Source: Allobaculum mucilyticum (GTDB lineage: Bacteria; Bacillota_I; Bacilli_A; Erysipelotrichales; Erysipelotrichaceae). From it: 64,000 nt of DNA. The stretch spans positions 1,488,001-1,552,000 of the forward strand of contig NZ_CP078089.1 of assembly GCF_022701195.1 (NCBI RefSeq), read 5' to 3'. Numbering within the stretch: position 1 is the stretch's first letter; each line of letters starts with the position of its first letter. The position numbers and the translations under genes are program-made. Positions 46,211-55,227 of this stretch are shown here, one piece after another. Below the pieces are notes generated by a model, which saw only the letters and a list, made by a program, of their open reading frames with translations, ran no database searches and was not told the DNA's origin.

Positions 46211-46633
46211 ATGAAGAAGCATCAGAGAATCCTGAAGAACACGGAATTCTCATCGATCATTCAGAAGCGCAAGTCGATGGCTTCCGCAGGATTCATCCTG
46301 TATACCAGTGCGCGAAAGGAAGACCATTCGCGGATCGGTATATCGGTTGGAAAGAAAATCGGAAAAGCTGTTGTGCGAACCCGCGTCAAACGGCAGCTTC
46401 GCGCACTGATCGATTCCGTATTCAGCTTTGACGAACCGTTCGATGCAATTATCATCGTCCGGCCCCCGTTTCTGAAGCTGGATTATGAACAGCGCGAAAA
46501 GATGCTGAAAGATCTGAGAAAACGCGCTCTCAGCAAGTACCAGAAAGCAGGAAGCGGCACACGCCCCGCCTCCTGCAAAGAGCACCACAACAATAAAGAG
46601 GATCTTTTAAACAATGAAAAAAACGCTTCTTGA
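46211..46633 (+). CDS. rnpA: Ribonuclease P protein component
   Basis: Protein subunit assisting the RNase P RNA in 5' tRNA maturation. 140 aa. Conserved basic motif GKAVVRTRVKRQLRAL in the RNR region; IGISVGKKIG precedes it. The C-terminal 25 residues are Asn/His/Lys-rich. No Shine-Dalgarno within normal spacing; the nearest AGGTGA lies in the preceding hairpin about 20 bases away. The 3' end overlaps yidC by 20 bp. Confidence 0.95.
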   Translation: MKKHQRILKNTEFSSIIQKRKSMASAGFILYTSARKEDHSRIGISVGKKIGKAVVRTRVKRQLRALIDSVFSFDEPFDAIIIVRPPFLKLDYEQREKMLKDLRKRALSKYQKAGSGTRPASCKEHHNNKEDLLNNEKNAS

Positions 46634-47669
46634 AAAGTCGCGGATTCTTTTCCTCTGCATCCTTGTTTCCATGGGCCTGGCTGCCTGCTCGAACCCCCGC
46701 GGATCGGACGGCAAAACCAAGCTTGACCAGGTCATTGCACTTCACGAAGAAGTCATTGACAAGGACCAGGTTAATATCTCGGAAGTAACGGATGAAGATG
46801 TCCTTGCGACAGTTGAAGAATCCGACTCGGAGACTGTAACCATTCCTCCCACGAGCTGGAGCAGCGCGTGGAAAAGAGGCTGGTTTGACGGTCTGATCGT
46901 CTGGCCAATCGCTCAGATGATCAACTTCTTTGCGTACTACACCGATGCGGGCTGGGGAATTATCCTCGCAACCCTCATCATCCAGCTGCTCATCTTCCTA
47001 TGCACGTACCGCTCGCAGATTTCCCAGCAGAGAATGCAGGAAATCCAGCCGCAGCTGAACCGTCTGCAGGCTAAGTATGAAGGCAAGAATGACGAACGCA
47101 GCAAAATGCTGATGACGCAGGAAATGCAGAAGCTGTATGCTGACAACGATATTCATCCATTCGGCAGCCTGCTGGTGATGTTTATCCAGCTGCCTGTCAT
47201 GATGGGTATGTTCTATGCGACCATGCGCGCAGCGACCACTGTATACGGAAGCTTCATGGGCATGCCGCTGTCGGAAACACCGCTGTATGGTTTCCAGCAT
47301 CTCCACTGGGGCATTATCGCTGTCTATGTCCTGATGATCGTCACATCGATCCTTCAGATGCAGCTGCCCAAGTGGCTCAATAAATACGACGTCAAGTCCG
47401 GCCGTGTGAAGGCTCCGAAAGAAGAGGCAAAACCGGGCGGCATGATGGCCAACACGATGAACATGACCATGTATATGACTACGGCACTGATTGCGTTCAT
47501 GTACATCTCCTGGCCAATCGCGATGTCGTTCTACTGGCTCGTATCTTCCCTGATCCGTGCCGCAACGAGCATTCTCTCTCACTTCATCTCTTTAAATGAA
47601 CGGGAGAAGAAGCAGGTCGAAGAGAAAGCCCGCAATACAGAAGGCATTCTCAAAAACCGCAAGAAATAG
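46614..47669 (+). CDS. yidC: Membrane protein insertase YidC (lipoprotein-type)
   Basis: Inserts and folds membrane proteins, alone or with Sec. 351 aa. N-terminal lipobox GLAAC, then an extracytoplasmic spacer and about five membrane segments from residue 85 on. Gram-positive type without the large periplasmic domain. Family region QEMQKLYADNDIHPFGSLLVM; the groove Arg is likely in LCTYRSQISQQRMQ. Overlaps rnpA and precedes jag, the standard order. Confidence 0.96.
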   Translation: MKKTLLEKSRILFLCILVSMGLAACSNPRGSDGKTKLDQVIALHEEVIDKDQVNISEVTDEDVLATVEESDSETVTIPPTSWSSAWKRGWFDGLIVWPIAQMINFFAYYTDAGWGIILATLIIQLLIFLCTYRSQISQQRMQEIQPQLNRLQAKYEGKNDERSKMLMTQEMQKLYADNDIHPFGSLLVMFIQLPVMMGMFYATMRAATTVYGSFMGMPLSETPLYGFQHLHWGIIAVYVLMIVTSILQMQLPKWLNKYDVKSGRVKAPKEEAKPGGMMANTMNMTMYMTTALIAFMYISWPIAMSFYWLVSSLIRAATSILSHFISLNEREKKQVEEKARNTEGILKNRKK

Positions 47670-47731
47670 AGAAACAGAAACTACCAGGAAAGAGAAAACA
47701 GAACAGACTGTGAAGGAAGGAAAAGCCCAGC

Positions 47732-48361
47732 ATGGAATTTGATCGTTATTCCGGGAAAACTCTCGATGAGGCACTTGCCGCGGCCTGCAGTGCGAAAAAT
47801 GCGGCTGTAGAAGAACTGACTTATACGGTTGTAGAAGAAAAAGCGGGTTTCCTTGGTCTTGGCCGGACGGTCACGATTGAGGCCTGGGCACCTGTGGATA
47901 TTATCGTTTTTCTCAACGATTACATCCGGACCTATTTTGAAAACGCCGAAATGGACGGCAGCGTATCGATTGAACTCGATGAGGATGATTTCTATCGGAT
48001 TCAGGTAGATACCAACTGCAATGCAGTACTGATCGGCCGTCAGGGACGGACTCTGCAGGACTTCAACCGTCTTGTACGGGCAGCAGCTTCTGCTGTCTTC
48101 AAAAAGCATATCCGTCTGATGATCGACATCAATGGATATAAGGAAGAGCGCTACGAGAAGGTCACACGCATGGCCATCCGCATCGCCCGCGACGTTCGCC
48201 GCACCAAAGTGGATGCGGTTCTTGATCCGATGCCGGCAGATGAGCGCAAAGCCATTCACAGCGCACTTTCGGACATGGAAGACATTTCCACAAATTCCGA
48301 GGGCGAAGGCATGGAACGCCGGCTGCATATCCTGTATACGCCCGGCAAGAATGTCGAATAA
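47732..48361 (+). CDS. jag: RNA-binding protein Jag/KhpB
   Basis: 209 aa. Jag-N domain (FDRYSGKTLDEALAAACSA), KH domain with IGRQGRTLQDFNRLV (a GxxG-like motif), and R3H domain (RKAIHSALSDMEDISTNSEG). KhpB-type proteins bind many mRNAs with KhpA and affect division and elongation in streptococci. The partner khpA is not in the window. GGAAGGAAAAG precedes the ATG. End of the rpmH-rnpA-yidC-jag operon; mnmE and mnmG do not follow. Confidence 0.94.
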   Translation: MEFDRYSGKTLDEALAAACSAKNAAVEELTYTVVEEKAGFLGLGRTVTIEAWAPVDIIVFLNDYIRTYFENAEMDGSVSIELDEDDFYRIQVDTNCNAVLIGRQGRTLQDFNRLVRAAASAVFKKHIRLMIDINGYKEERYEKVTRMAIRIARDVRRTKVDAVLDPMPADERKAIHSALSDMEDISTNSEGEGMERRLHILYTPGKNVE

Positions 48362-48771
48362 GTTTTCTTACTCTGTTTAATCAGCTGTCTGCCACCATCT
48401 GGAGCAGACAGCTTTTTCCTGTTTTTCAGGCAGCAGCTTTAAACTGCCGGGCGCTAATTTCGTGATTTCCAGATGAAAATCTTTACAATAAAACCGCTAA
48501 AACGTGTTCTGGCAGAGAACAATGGCGATTTTCGGATCGTATCGTGGTTCTGCCCGGTCATCCGCTCCGTCTGACGGCGAAGCGGGATTTGTCGTTTCCA
48601 GAAGAAGAAAGACGTATCGGGCATACCTGAATGCACAGAATACAGAAATAAATATGGATACACAGATTTACAGATATATAGATGAAACAAAAAACAGGAA
48701 TTCCCCGAACCATATAGACGGCTCTGCTGACTGTATAAAGAATGGAACCTGATTTATTCAAGGAGGTCTTT
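48362..48771. other. jag-pth spacer, no gene
   Basis: 410 bp. Terminator at its left end, then A+T-rich sequence that must hold the pth promoter. The only frames lack ribosome sites. Confidence 0.55.
48383..48418 (+). terminator. Terminator after jag
   Basis: AGCTGTCTGC / GCAGACAGCT, 11-nt loop, TTTTTCC. Confidence 0.93.
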
Positions 48772-49542
48772 ATGAAACTCATTGTCGGACTCGGCAATCC
48801 AGGAGACGGCTACGCCAATACCCGCCACAATGCCGGATGGATGGTAGTCGATGCACTCGCGAAAAAAGCCGGTGTGGAAATCTCCAAAAAGAAATTTGAC
48901 GGACTGTACGTAAAAACAAAGATCAAAGGCGAAGATGTCGTTCTTCTTAAGCCTCTGACCTATATGAACAACTCCGGTTTTTCAGTTCGCAAGTGCATGG
49001 ACTTCTTCAAAATCGGCAATGAAGACCTGCTTGTGATCTATGACGATATGGATACGCCTGTAGGATCCATCCGCCTGAAACCATCCGGATCAGCCGGAGG
49101 TCACAATGGAATGAAGAGTGTCATTCAGGCGACCATGCAGCAGGATTTCGACCGGATCCGCGTGGGAATCGGCCGCGATCCGAAGATTAAAATTGTCGAT
49201 TATGTTCTTTCCCGCTTCCGTGCAGATGAAATTGAACCGCTCAATGAAGCCATTGATCAGGCGGTCAAAGCAGCATGGTTCTCGATTGATCATTCCTTTA
49301 CTCAGACGATGAACCGCTACAACGTGAAGCCGAAGAAGAAAAAAGAGCCCAAAAAGCCCGCGGATCCGGCGATTGAAACCTATACGCCCGCAAAAACGGA
49401 TCAGCTGTATGAGCAGAACACAGCCGGTGTAAAGAACGTAAAGAATACAGAGAACGAACAGCCGGAATCCGCTGATTCCGGAAGCATCAAATCCAGTCAG
49501 ATCCAGGGAGATTTCAAAGTCTATACCCCGGAGCAGGAGTGA
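48772..49542 (+). CDS. pth: Peptidyl-tRNA hydrolase, with C-terminal extension
   Basis: Recycles peptidyl-tRNA released from ribosomes. 256 aa; the enzyme fold is residues 1-185. KLIVGLGNPGDGYANTRHNAGW (catalytic His), LKPLTYMNNSG, VIYDDMDTPVG and GSAGGHNGMKS are visible. A further 70 residues are Lys/Pro/Glu/Ser-rich and disordered. AAGGAGG before ATG 48772 fixes the start. First gene of pth-mfd-rqcP-HD. Confidence 0.95.
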   Translation: MKLIVGLGNPGDGYANTRHNAGWMVVDALAKKAGVEISKKKFDGLYVKTKIKGEDVVLLKPLTYMNNSGFSVRKCMDFFKIGNEDLLVIYDDMDTPVGSIRLKPSGSAGGHNGMKSVIQATMQQDFDRIRVGIGRDPKIKIVDYVLSRFRADEIEPLNEAIDQAVKAAWFSIDHSFTQTMNRYNVKPKKKKEPKKPADPAIETYTPAKTDQLYEQNTAGVKNVKNTENEQPESADSGSIKSSQIQGDFKVYTPEQE

Positions 49543-49549
49543 ATGGTCA

Positions 49550-52500
49550 GTGAGCGATAATCAAAACTTGAACCCCGTTCTTCAGTCGATTGAAGACAAC
49601 CCGGCTGTCCGGGAGCTGATGAAAAAGAACGGTGAACTTGGCAATATCGGAGAAATGGAAGAGGCGCTGCTGCTGGCAGCGGCTTTTCTGCAGGATCGCC
49701 GTACGCGTATTGTCGTAAAAAGAAATAAATATGAAGCCCAGCAGCTGTATCAGCGGCTGGCAATGATTTTGCAGGAAGTCGTTCTGTTTGCGATGGATGA
49801 ATCTCTGCGCATTCAGGCGATCGCAGCATCTCCTGAAGAAAAAGAGAGCCTGCTTTCGGCTCTTGTTCAGCTGCGTCAGGACTTTCCGAAAATCATCGTG
49901 GCCAATACGGCTGCCTATGCCCGGTTTCTGCCGGATGTGAAATACTTCGATGAAAGCTGTCTGAAGATTAAAAACGGCCAGGATATTTCCCGTACAAAAC
50001 TGATGGATCAGCTCAACCGTATCGGTTATGCCCGCGTCAACTACGCCACATCGCCGGGAAGCTATGCAGCTCGAGGCGGTATTCTGGACGTCTATTCCGT
50101 CAACTATCCGGATCCGATCCGTATTGAGTTCTTCGATACGGAAATCGATTCGATCCGTTTCTTTAACCCGGATACCCAGCGAACCATCCGCTCGATCGAT
50201 GAAGCCGTGCTGGTTCCGGCAAGCGACATTCTCTTTACCGATGAGCAGATCGAAGAGCTCAAAGAGAAAGTCACCGAAGAGCTTGAAGAGCAGATCACCA
50301 AAACCGATCCGGCTGGCGTCGACTTTCTGCGCGATGCGATTGAATCCGATCTGCGGGCGATTGAAAACCATGATCCGCAGGCTCGGCTGTATCGCTATTT
50401 TGCGCAGGTAAAGAGCGATTCCATTCTCGACTATGTCCCTGATGCGCAGGTCATCTTCTCATCGGTGGAAAGCGTCGAAGAGAGCATGAAGAAGATCAAT
50501 CTCGATAACTCCTCCTACATGCAGGAAGAAGTTGCAGATTTCCAGGCTCTGCCGCATTACTTCATGTTCCATGATCTGTACAAACTCGAAAAGAAGAACA
50601 AGCCTTTCCCGATTCATAATTTCCTGCCTTTCGATCACCCGATCGAATCCGGCATTCATGTCATCGATGCCCCCTCGCTCAACTATCTCGAGTGGGTTCC
50701 GGATGAATCAAAGAAAGAGAACACCTTCTTTGCACTGGAAAAAGAAGATATCGATCTTCTGTCGGAAAAGATGGATATCAAGCAGCTGCGGCTGACGGAT
50801 CCGATCTTCTACCAGGGCTTCATGACGGACAAATACACCGTCTATACCCGCAAGGAGATTTTCCGGCACCTCAACCGTAAAGTTCCGTATCAGAAAACGT
50901 TCTCCCGTTCGACTGCTCTCAACAATATTCTTGAACTGGAAAAAGGCGACTATATCGTCCATGCCCAGTACGGTATCGGTCAGTATCTTGGCGTAGAAAC
51001 CCGTGAGCAGGGCGGCGTGAAGCGTGACTATCTGCATGTTTCCTATCGCGGCGGCGATGATCTGTATGTTCCGCTCAGTCAGTTCCAGCTGATCCGTAAA
51101 TATGTCTCCAAAGAAGGCGGTGTCAAGCTGTCCAAGCTCGGTTCTGGCGAATGGGAAAAGACTAAATCCAAGGTCAATGCCAAAGTTGAAGAAATCGCCG
51201 GCCGTCTTGTCGACCTGTATGCAGCCCGTACTGAACACATCGGCTACGCGTTCCCCAAAGACGATGTGCTTGAGCGCGAGTTTGATGAATCGTTTGAATA
51301 TGAATCCACGCCTGACCAGATTCAGGCGACTGCTGAAATCAAGGCAGAAATGGAAAAGGACAAGCCGATGGACCATCTGCTGATCGGTGACGTCGGCTAT
51401 GGAAAAACCGAAGTCGCGATGCGCTGTGCTTATAAAGCCATCTGCGGCGGAAAGCAGGTTGCGTTCCTGTGCCCGACAACCATTTTGTCTATGCAGCATT
51501 TTGAAACGCTGAAAAAGCGTTTTGAGCATACCGGTGCGCGCATTGAGCTCGTCAACCGCTTCATTTCGACCAAGAAGATGGCAGAGATCCGTGAAGGTCT
51601 GGCCAACGGACAGATCGATATCGTTGTCGGTACGCACCGTCTGCTCTCCAAAACCATTAAATTCAAAGATCTCGGCTTCCTGATCATCGACGAGGAACAG
51701 CGTTTTGGTGTCGGACACAAAGAGAAGATCAAGGAGATGAAAAACTCCATTGACGTTCTTGCCCTGTCCGCAACTCCGATTCCGCGAACCCTGCAGATGT
51801 CGCTGATCGGCGTCCGTACGATTTCCCAGCTGACAACTCCGCCAGCTCATCGTCATCCGATTCAGACCTACATCATGGAAGAAAAAGGACCGGTCATTCA
51901 GGAAATCATTCAGCGTGAGCTCTCACGCGGCGGTCAGGTTTTCTTCCTGCACAACCGCGTCGAAGATATTTTCCGTACCGCCAATCGGATCCAGGAACTG
52001 TTCCCGGATGTTTCGATTGGCGTTGCCCATGGACGCATGAGCAAGGATGAAATTGAAAACGTCATGATGGAATTTGCGGCAGGTAAATATCAGATCCTTG
52101 TCTGCACGACGATCATTGAGACCGGTCTGGATATCGCAAACGCCAATACCATCATTATCGAAAACGCAGACCGTTTCGGTCTGGCGCAGCTGTATCAGAT
52201 CCGCGGCCGTGTCGGCCGTCGTGAAAAGCTCGCTTACTGCTACCTGCTCGTTACGCCGGATAAGCAGCTGAGCGAAGAGTCGACCAAGCGTCTGAAATCC
52301 ATCAAGGAATTTACACAGCTCGGTTCCGGCTACAAAATCGCCATGCGTGATTTAACAATCCGCGGTGCCGGCGACATGTTAGGTCCGAAACAGGCAGGCT
52401 TCATTGATTCGGTTGGTCTGGACATGTATCTTGATATGCTTTCCGAAGCCATTGCCCGCAAGAAAAAAGCTGCCGGCCAGATTGAAGAAGGCGAAGATAC

Positions 52501-52993
52501 AGCAGTTGAAGAGAGTGTCGATCAGCCGCCAAAAACAGCCAATGTACAGCTCGAGGGCTATATTCCGGCTCCGTTTACAAGCAGCGATGGCGACAAGCTC
52601 GCTCTGTATCAGGAAATCCGCTCGATCCGCAACGAGAAGGAACTCGAAGAATACGAATTCCGTACCGCTGACCTGTTCGGTCGGATTCCAAAAGAAGTAC
52701 AGGCGCTGTTCGATGCCAAAAAGCTCGATCTGTTTGCAGCGAAAAACGGCGTGCAGTCTATTACGGAGAAAAACGGCCGCATTCTGATCGTCATGACACC
52801 GGAATGGAGCCGCAAAGCCGACGGCATCAAGCTGTTTGAAGGCATGAGCGCCATTTCCCCGGATATTGCGATGACCTTCCGCAACGGCACAATTCAGATT
52901 CAGCTTGTGCGGAAGAAAAACTATACAGTGCTGATCAATAAAGTGATCTCGCTTCTTGAAGACCCCCTCTTTCGAAAGGATGATGCGCGATGA
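49550..52993 (+). CDS. mfd: Transcription-repair coupling factor Mfd
   Basis: Removes RNA polymerase stalled at lesions and recruits UvrA. 1,147 aa. UvrB-like N-terminal module, RNAP-interaction (CarD-type) domain (GDYIVHAQYGIGQYLGVE), then the SF2 translocase: Walker A IGDVGYGKTEVAMR, DEEQRFGVGHKEK, SATPIPRTL, ETGLDIANANT and RIRG-type QIRGRVGR. C-terminal TRCF domain. The start is GTG 49550 with GGAG ten bases upstream, 7 bp after pth. Ends in ATGA overlap with rqcP. Confidence 0.97.
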   Translation: MSDNQNLNPVLQSIEDNPAVRELMKKNGELGNIGEMEEALLLAAAFLQDRRTRIVVKRNKYEAQQLYQRLAMILQEVVLFAMDESLRIQAIAASPEEKESLLSALVQLRQDFPKIIVANTAAYARFLPDVKYFDESCLKIKNGQDISRTKLMDQLNRIGYARVNYATSPGSYAARGGILDVYSVNYPDPIRIEFFDTEIDSIRFFNPDTQRTIRSIDEAVLVPASDILFTDEQIEELKEKVTEELEEQITKTDPAGVDFLRDAIESDLRAIENHDPQARLYRYFAQVKSDSILDYVPDAQVIFSSVESVEESMKKINLDNSSYMQEEVADFQALPHYFMFHDLYKLEKKNKPFPIHNFLPFDHPIESGIHVIDAPSLNYLEWVPDESKKENTFFALEKEDIDLLSEKMDIKQLRLTDPIFYQGFMTDKYTVYTRKEIFRHLNRKVPYQKTFSRSTALNNILELEKGDYIVHAQYGIGQYLGVETREQGGVKRDYLHVSYRGGDDLYVPLSQFQLIRKYVSKEGGVKLSKLGSGEWEKTKSKVNAKVEEIAGRLVDLYAARTEHIGYAFPKDDVLEREFDESFEYESTPDQIQATAEIKAEMEKDKPMDHLLIGDVGYGKTEVAMRCAYKAICGGKQVAFLCPTTILSMQHFETLKKRFEHTGARIELVNRFISTKKMAEIREGLANGQIDIVVGTHRLLSKTIKFKDLGFLIIDEEQRFGVGHKEKIKEMKNSIDVLALSATPIPRTLQMSLIGVRTISQLTTPPAHRHPIQTYIMEEKGPVIQEIIQRELSRGGQVFFLHNRVEDIFRTANRIQELFPDVSIGVAHGRMSKDEIENVMMEFAAGKYQILVCTTIIETGLDIANANTIIIENADRFGLAQLYQIRGRVGRREKLAYCYLLVTPDKQLSEESTKRLKSIKEFTQLGSGYKIAMRDLTIRGAGDMLGPKQAGFIDSVGLDMYLDMLSEAIARKKKAAGQIEEGEDTAVEESVDQPPKTANVQLEGYIPAPFTSSDGDKLALYQEIRSIRNEKELEEYEFRTADLFGRIPKEVQALFDAKKLDLFAAKNGVQSITEKNGRILIVMTPEWSRKADGIKLFEGMSAISPDIAMTFRNGTIQIQLVRKKNYTVLINKVISLLEDPLFRKDDAR

Positions 52994-53298
52994 GACTGGA
53001 TAAATATCTGAAAACCGCCCGCATTCTCAAACGGCGTGAAGCCGCTAAGGAACTTGCTCTGCAGAAACGCATCCAGATTAACGGCCGGACAGCCAAGCCG
53101 AGTGCAGAAGTAGAAATCGGCGATACGATCCGCCTGGAATTCGGAAACCGGATTCTGGAAGTCCGTGTTCTTGATACGCCAAAACAGGCTTCAAAAGAAA
53201 AAGCGGCTCTGATGTTTGAAGTACTCCGTCAGATCCGCCGAGAAATTCCTCTGGAAACGCCTGCTGCTAAGCCGGATGGCGAAAACAATGAAGCTTAA
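52990..53298 (+). CDS. rqcP: S4-domain ribosome quality-control factor RqcP
   Basis: 102 aa. S4 domain MRLDKYLKTARILKRREAAK...RIQINGR; RqcP (YabO) stabilises tRNA on split 50S subunits during Ala-tailing with RqcH. Overlaps mfd by 4 bp, the standard order in Firmicutes. Its end overlaps the HD gene by 11 bp. The C-terminal 20 residues are disordered. RqcH is not in the window. Confidence 0.9.
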   Translation: MRLDKYLKTARILKRREAAKELALQKRIQINGRTAKPSAEVEIGDTIRLEFGNRILEVRVLDTPKQASKEKAALMFEVLRQIRREIPLETPAAKPDGENNEA

Positions 53299-54502
53299 AG
53301 AAACCCATGTCATGCGGGATCCGGTGCATGGCTATATCCATATTGATGAAGATGTGATCTGGAAACTGATCGATACGCCGGAGATGCAGCGGCTGCGCCG
53401 CATTCATCAGCTCGGCGGAGACAGCGCGGTCTACCATACTGCCGATCATTCCCGCTTTTCCCATTCGATGGGCGTCTATGAACTGCTCCGTCGGATGATT
53501 GAAGAAGTTCCAGGCGTCAAAGAGAGCCTGAGCGATCTGGAGCAGAAGGCCGGCCTTTGTGCGGCTTTACTTCATGATGTCGGCCATGGCCCGTTTTCCC
53601 ACAGCTACGAAGCTATATCAAAAATCAGTCATGAAGAAATTTCCCGCTTTCTGATCGAAAGCGAGAAAACAGGCATTCATGAAGTTCTCGCTGCGGAAGA
53701 TGAACGTCTGCCCCATATGACGGCGTCGATTCTGACTCACAGTCACGAACTGCCGCTGCTTGAAGATATGGTCAGCTCACAGCTCGACTGCGACCGCATG
53801 GATTATCTGCTGCGCGATGCGCATGAAACCGGAACGACCTATGGCAGCTATGACCTGGAACGCATTCTGCGAACGCTGCGCGTCAGGGATGGAAAACTTT
53901 GCGTAAAGAAAAGCGGCGTTCATGCGATCGAAGATTACATCATGGCCCGCTATCAGATGTACTGGCAGGTCTATCTGCATCCTGATGCAGCCAGCTATGA
54001 TCTTCTCGTTCATTCCTTCTTCCGCCGCTACGCAAAAATCCGCGAGAACCCGGAAAAGCGCATTGAACTGCTTGAACCGGTCTTCGATGATCCCTTTGAT
54101 CCGGCACACTTTCTGTTTCTCGATGACGGTGCTGTTCTTGCCGGGATCCATCAGGCAGTCCGGTCGGATGATCCGATCCTGAGCGATCTGGCTTTCCGTG
54201 TCATCAACCGAAGACTGTTTGAATGGGTCGATGCAAAAGATCAGCAGACGATTGAAGCGCTGAAAAAGAAAACAGAAGAAGCCGGCTTTGATCCGGAATA
54301 CTACTTTCATCTCAAAAAAATCCGTCTCGAGGAATTTCTGCCATATGAAGAAGATCCAAAAGACGGTACAAAACCGATTCTTGTCCTGGATGGAAACAGT
54401 ATGCAGACCCTTTCAGAGGCATCGGTTGTTGTAAGAGCTCTGTTAGAGATGAAAGAGACCGAAAAAACGCGGATTTATCTGCCTAAATCGGTCAATATCT
54501 GA
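53288..54502 (+). CDS. HD-domain phosphohydrolase (YwfO/dNTPase-like)
   Basis: 404 aa. HD motif residues: HSRFSHSMGVYEL, LLHDVGHGPFSHS and DCDRMDYLLRDAH. The opening VMRDPVHGYIHID matches the SAMHD1/YwfO-type family, which hydrolyses dNTPs or related nucleotides; the true substrate is unknown. ATG 53288 is given; an upstream frame overlapping rqcP (ATG 53276) also exists but neither has a strong site. Last gene of the pth-mfd-rqcP-HD block. Confidence 0.88.
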   Translation: MKLKETHVMRDPVHGYIHIDEDVIWKLIDTPEMQRLRRIHQLGGDSAVYHTADHSRFSHSMGVYELLRRMIEEVPGVKESLSDLEQKAGLCAALLHDVGHGPFSHSYEAISKISHEEISRFLIESEKTGIHEVLAAEDERLPHMTASILTHSHELPLLEDMVSSQLDCDRMDYLLRDAHETGTTYGSYDLERILRTLRVRDGKLCVKKSGVHAIEDYIMARYQMYWQVYLHPDAASYDLLVHSFFRRYAKIRENPEKRIELLEPVFDDPFDPAHFLFLDDGAVLAGIHQAVRSDDPILSDLAFRVINRRLFEWVDAKDQQTIEALKKKTEEAGFDPEYYFHLKKIRLEEFLPYEEDPKDGTKPILVLDGNSMQTLSEASVVVRALLEMKETEKTRIYLPKSVNI

Positions 54503-54701
54503 TTTTCATACGATTAATCCGGTACAGGGATCAGATTATCTGTCCCTTAAATTACCCCGGACTGCCTGATCGGCTTGCTATATGAAATTATTCAGGCGCA
54601 GGGAAGGTGTAATTCTTCGTTCGCAAAGAGAACGGTCTGCCCCTGAAAACGGGGTTTCATCAGTCCCGTGCGATATTTAAAGCCGAAAGCGGCCCAAATC
54701 G

Positions 54702-54729
54702 TTGAAACTGAAAAGGAGTATGTTAAACT
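54702..54729 (+). promoter_or_regulatory. Promoter for ywiB, possibly leaderless
   Basis: TTGAAA (54702-54707), 16-bp spacer, TGTTAAACT extended -10 (TAAACT 54724-54729). Predicted start about 54736-54737, 2-3 bp before the ATG at 54739. Confidence 0.5.
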
Positions 54730-54738
54730 TTCTTCGCT

Positions 54739-55125
54739 ATGAAAGCCAATGTACGTTTTGAAGATGCTGCCAGTCATGAAGTACTCTATGAAGGCGCTGC
54801 CAGCCTGGACAGAAATGGAAACTCTGTAGAAATCCGCATGAAATCGCCGGAAGTAGAATCCATCTGGAAAATTCTGCCCCGCGGAATCGTGATGGAAAAC
54901 CGATCAGAGATTACAAGCATCATCAGACTCTTTGATTCAAAACGGGGCCGGGCTCATATCCTGTCGCCCTATGGAGAAATGGAAGCTGAACTTTCAGACG
55001 TGTCGATCGAGCGCCTAGAAGACGCTGTGCAGATCGGCTATGCCATTGAAGACCAGCACTTTTCCTTTTCGCTTTCCTGGCAGACTCTGACCGATCCGGC
55101 AGTTTCTGCATCCATGGACCGGTAA
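54739..55125 (+). CDS. DUF1934 (YwiB-like) protein
   Basis: 128 aa, small beta-barrel-type protein of unknown function; motifs IWKILPRGIVMENRS and RGRAHILSPYGEMEAE. Its position directly before argS matches the ywiB-argS order of other Firmicutes. An in-frame stop lies 15 bp upstream and no ribosome site precedes the ATG, so translation may start on a very short or leaderless mRNA. Confidence 0.82.
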   Translation: MKANVRFEDAASHEVLYEGAASLDRNGNSVEIRMKSPEVESIWKILPRGIVMENRSEITSIIRLFDSKRGRAHILSPYGEMEAELSDVSIERLEDAVQIGYAIEDQHFSFSLSWQTLTDPAVSASMDR

Positions 55126-55154
55126 TTACGGATCGACTGAAACAGAGAACAGAC

Positions 55155-55196
55155 AATCCCATCCTGACTCCCCGCAAGAACCGGACGGATGGGATT
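55155..55196 (+). terminator. Hairpin in the argS leader
   Basis: AATCCCATCC / GGATGGGATT, about 22-nt loop, then TTATG. It lacks a long T-run, so it is a weak terminator or attenuator between ywiB and argS. Confidence 0.5.
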
Positions 55197-55227
55197 TATG
55201 AATAGATTACGGAAGAGGAGTGTGTTT

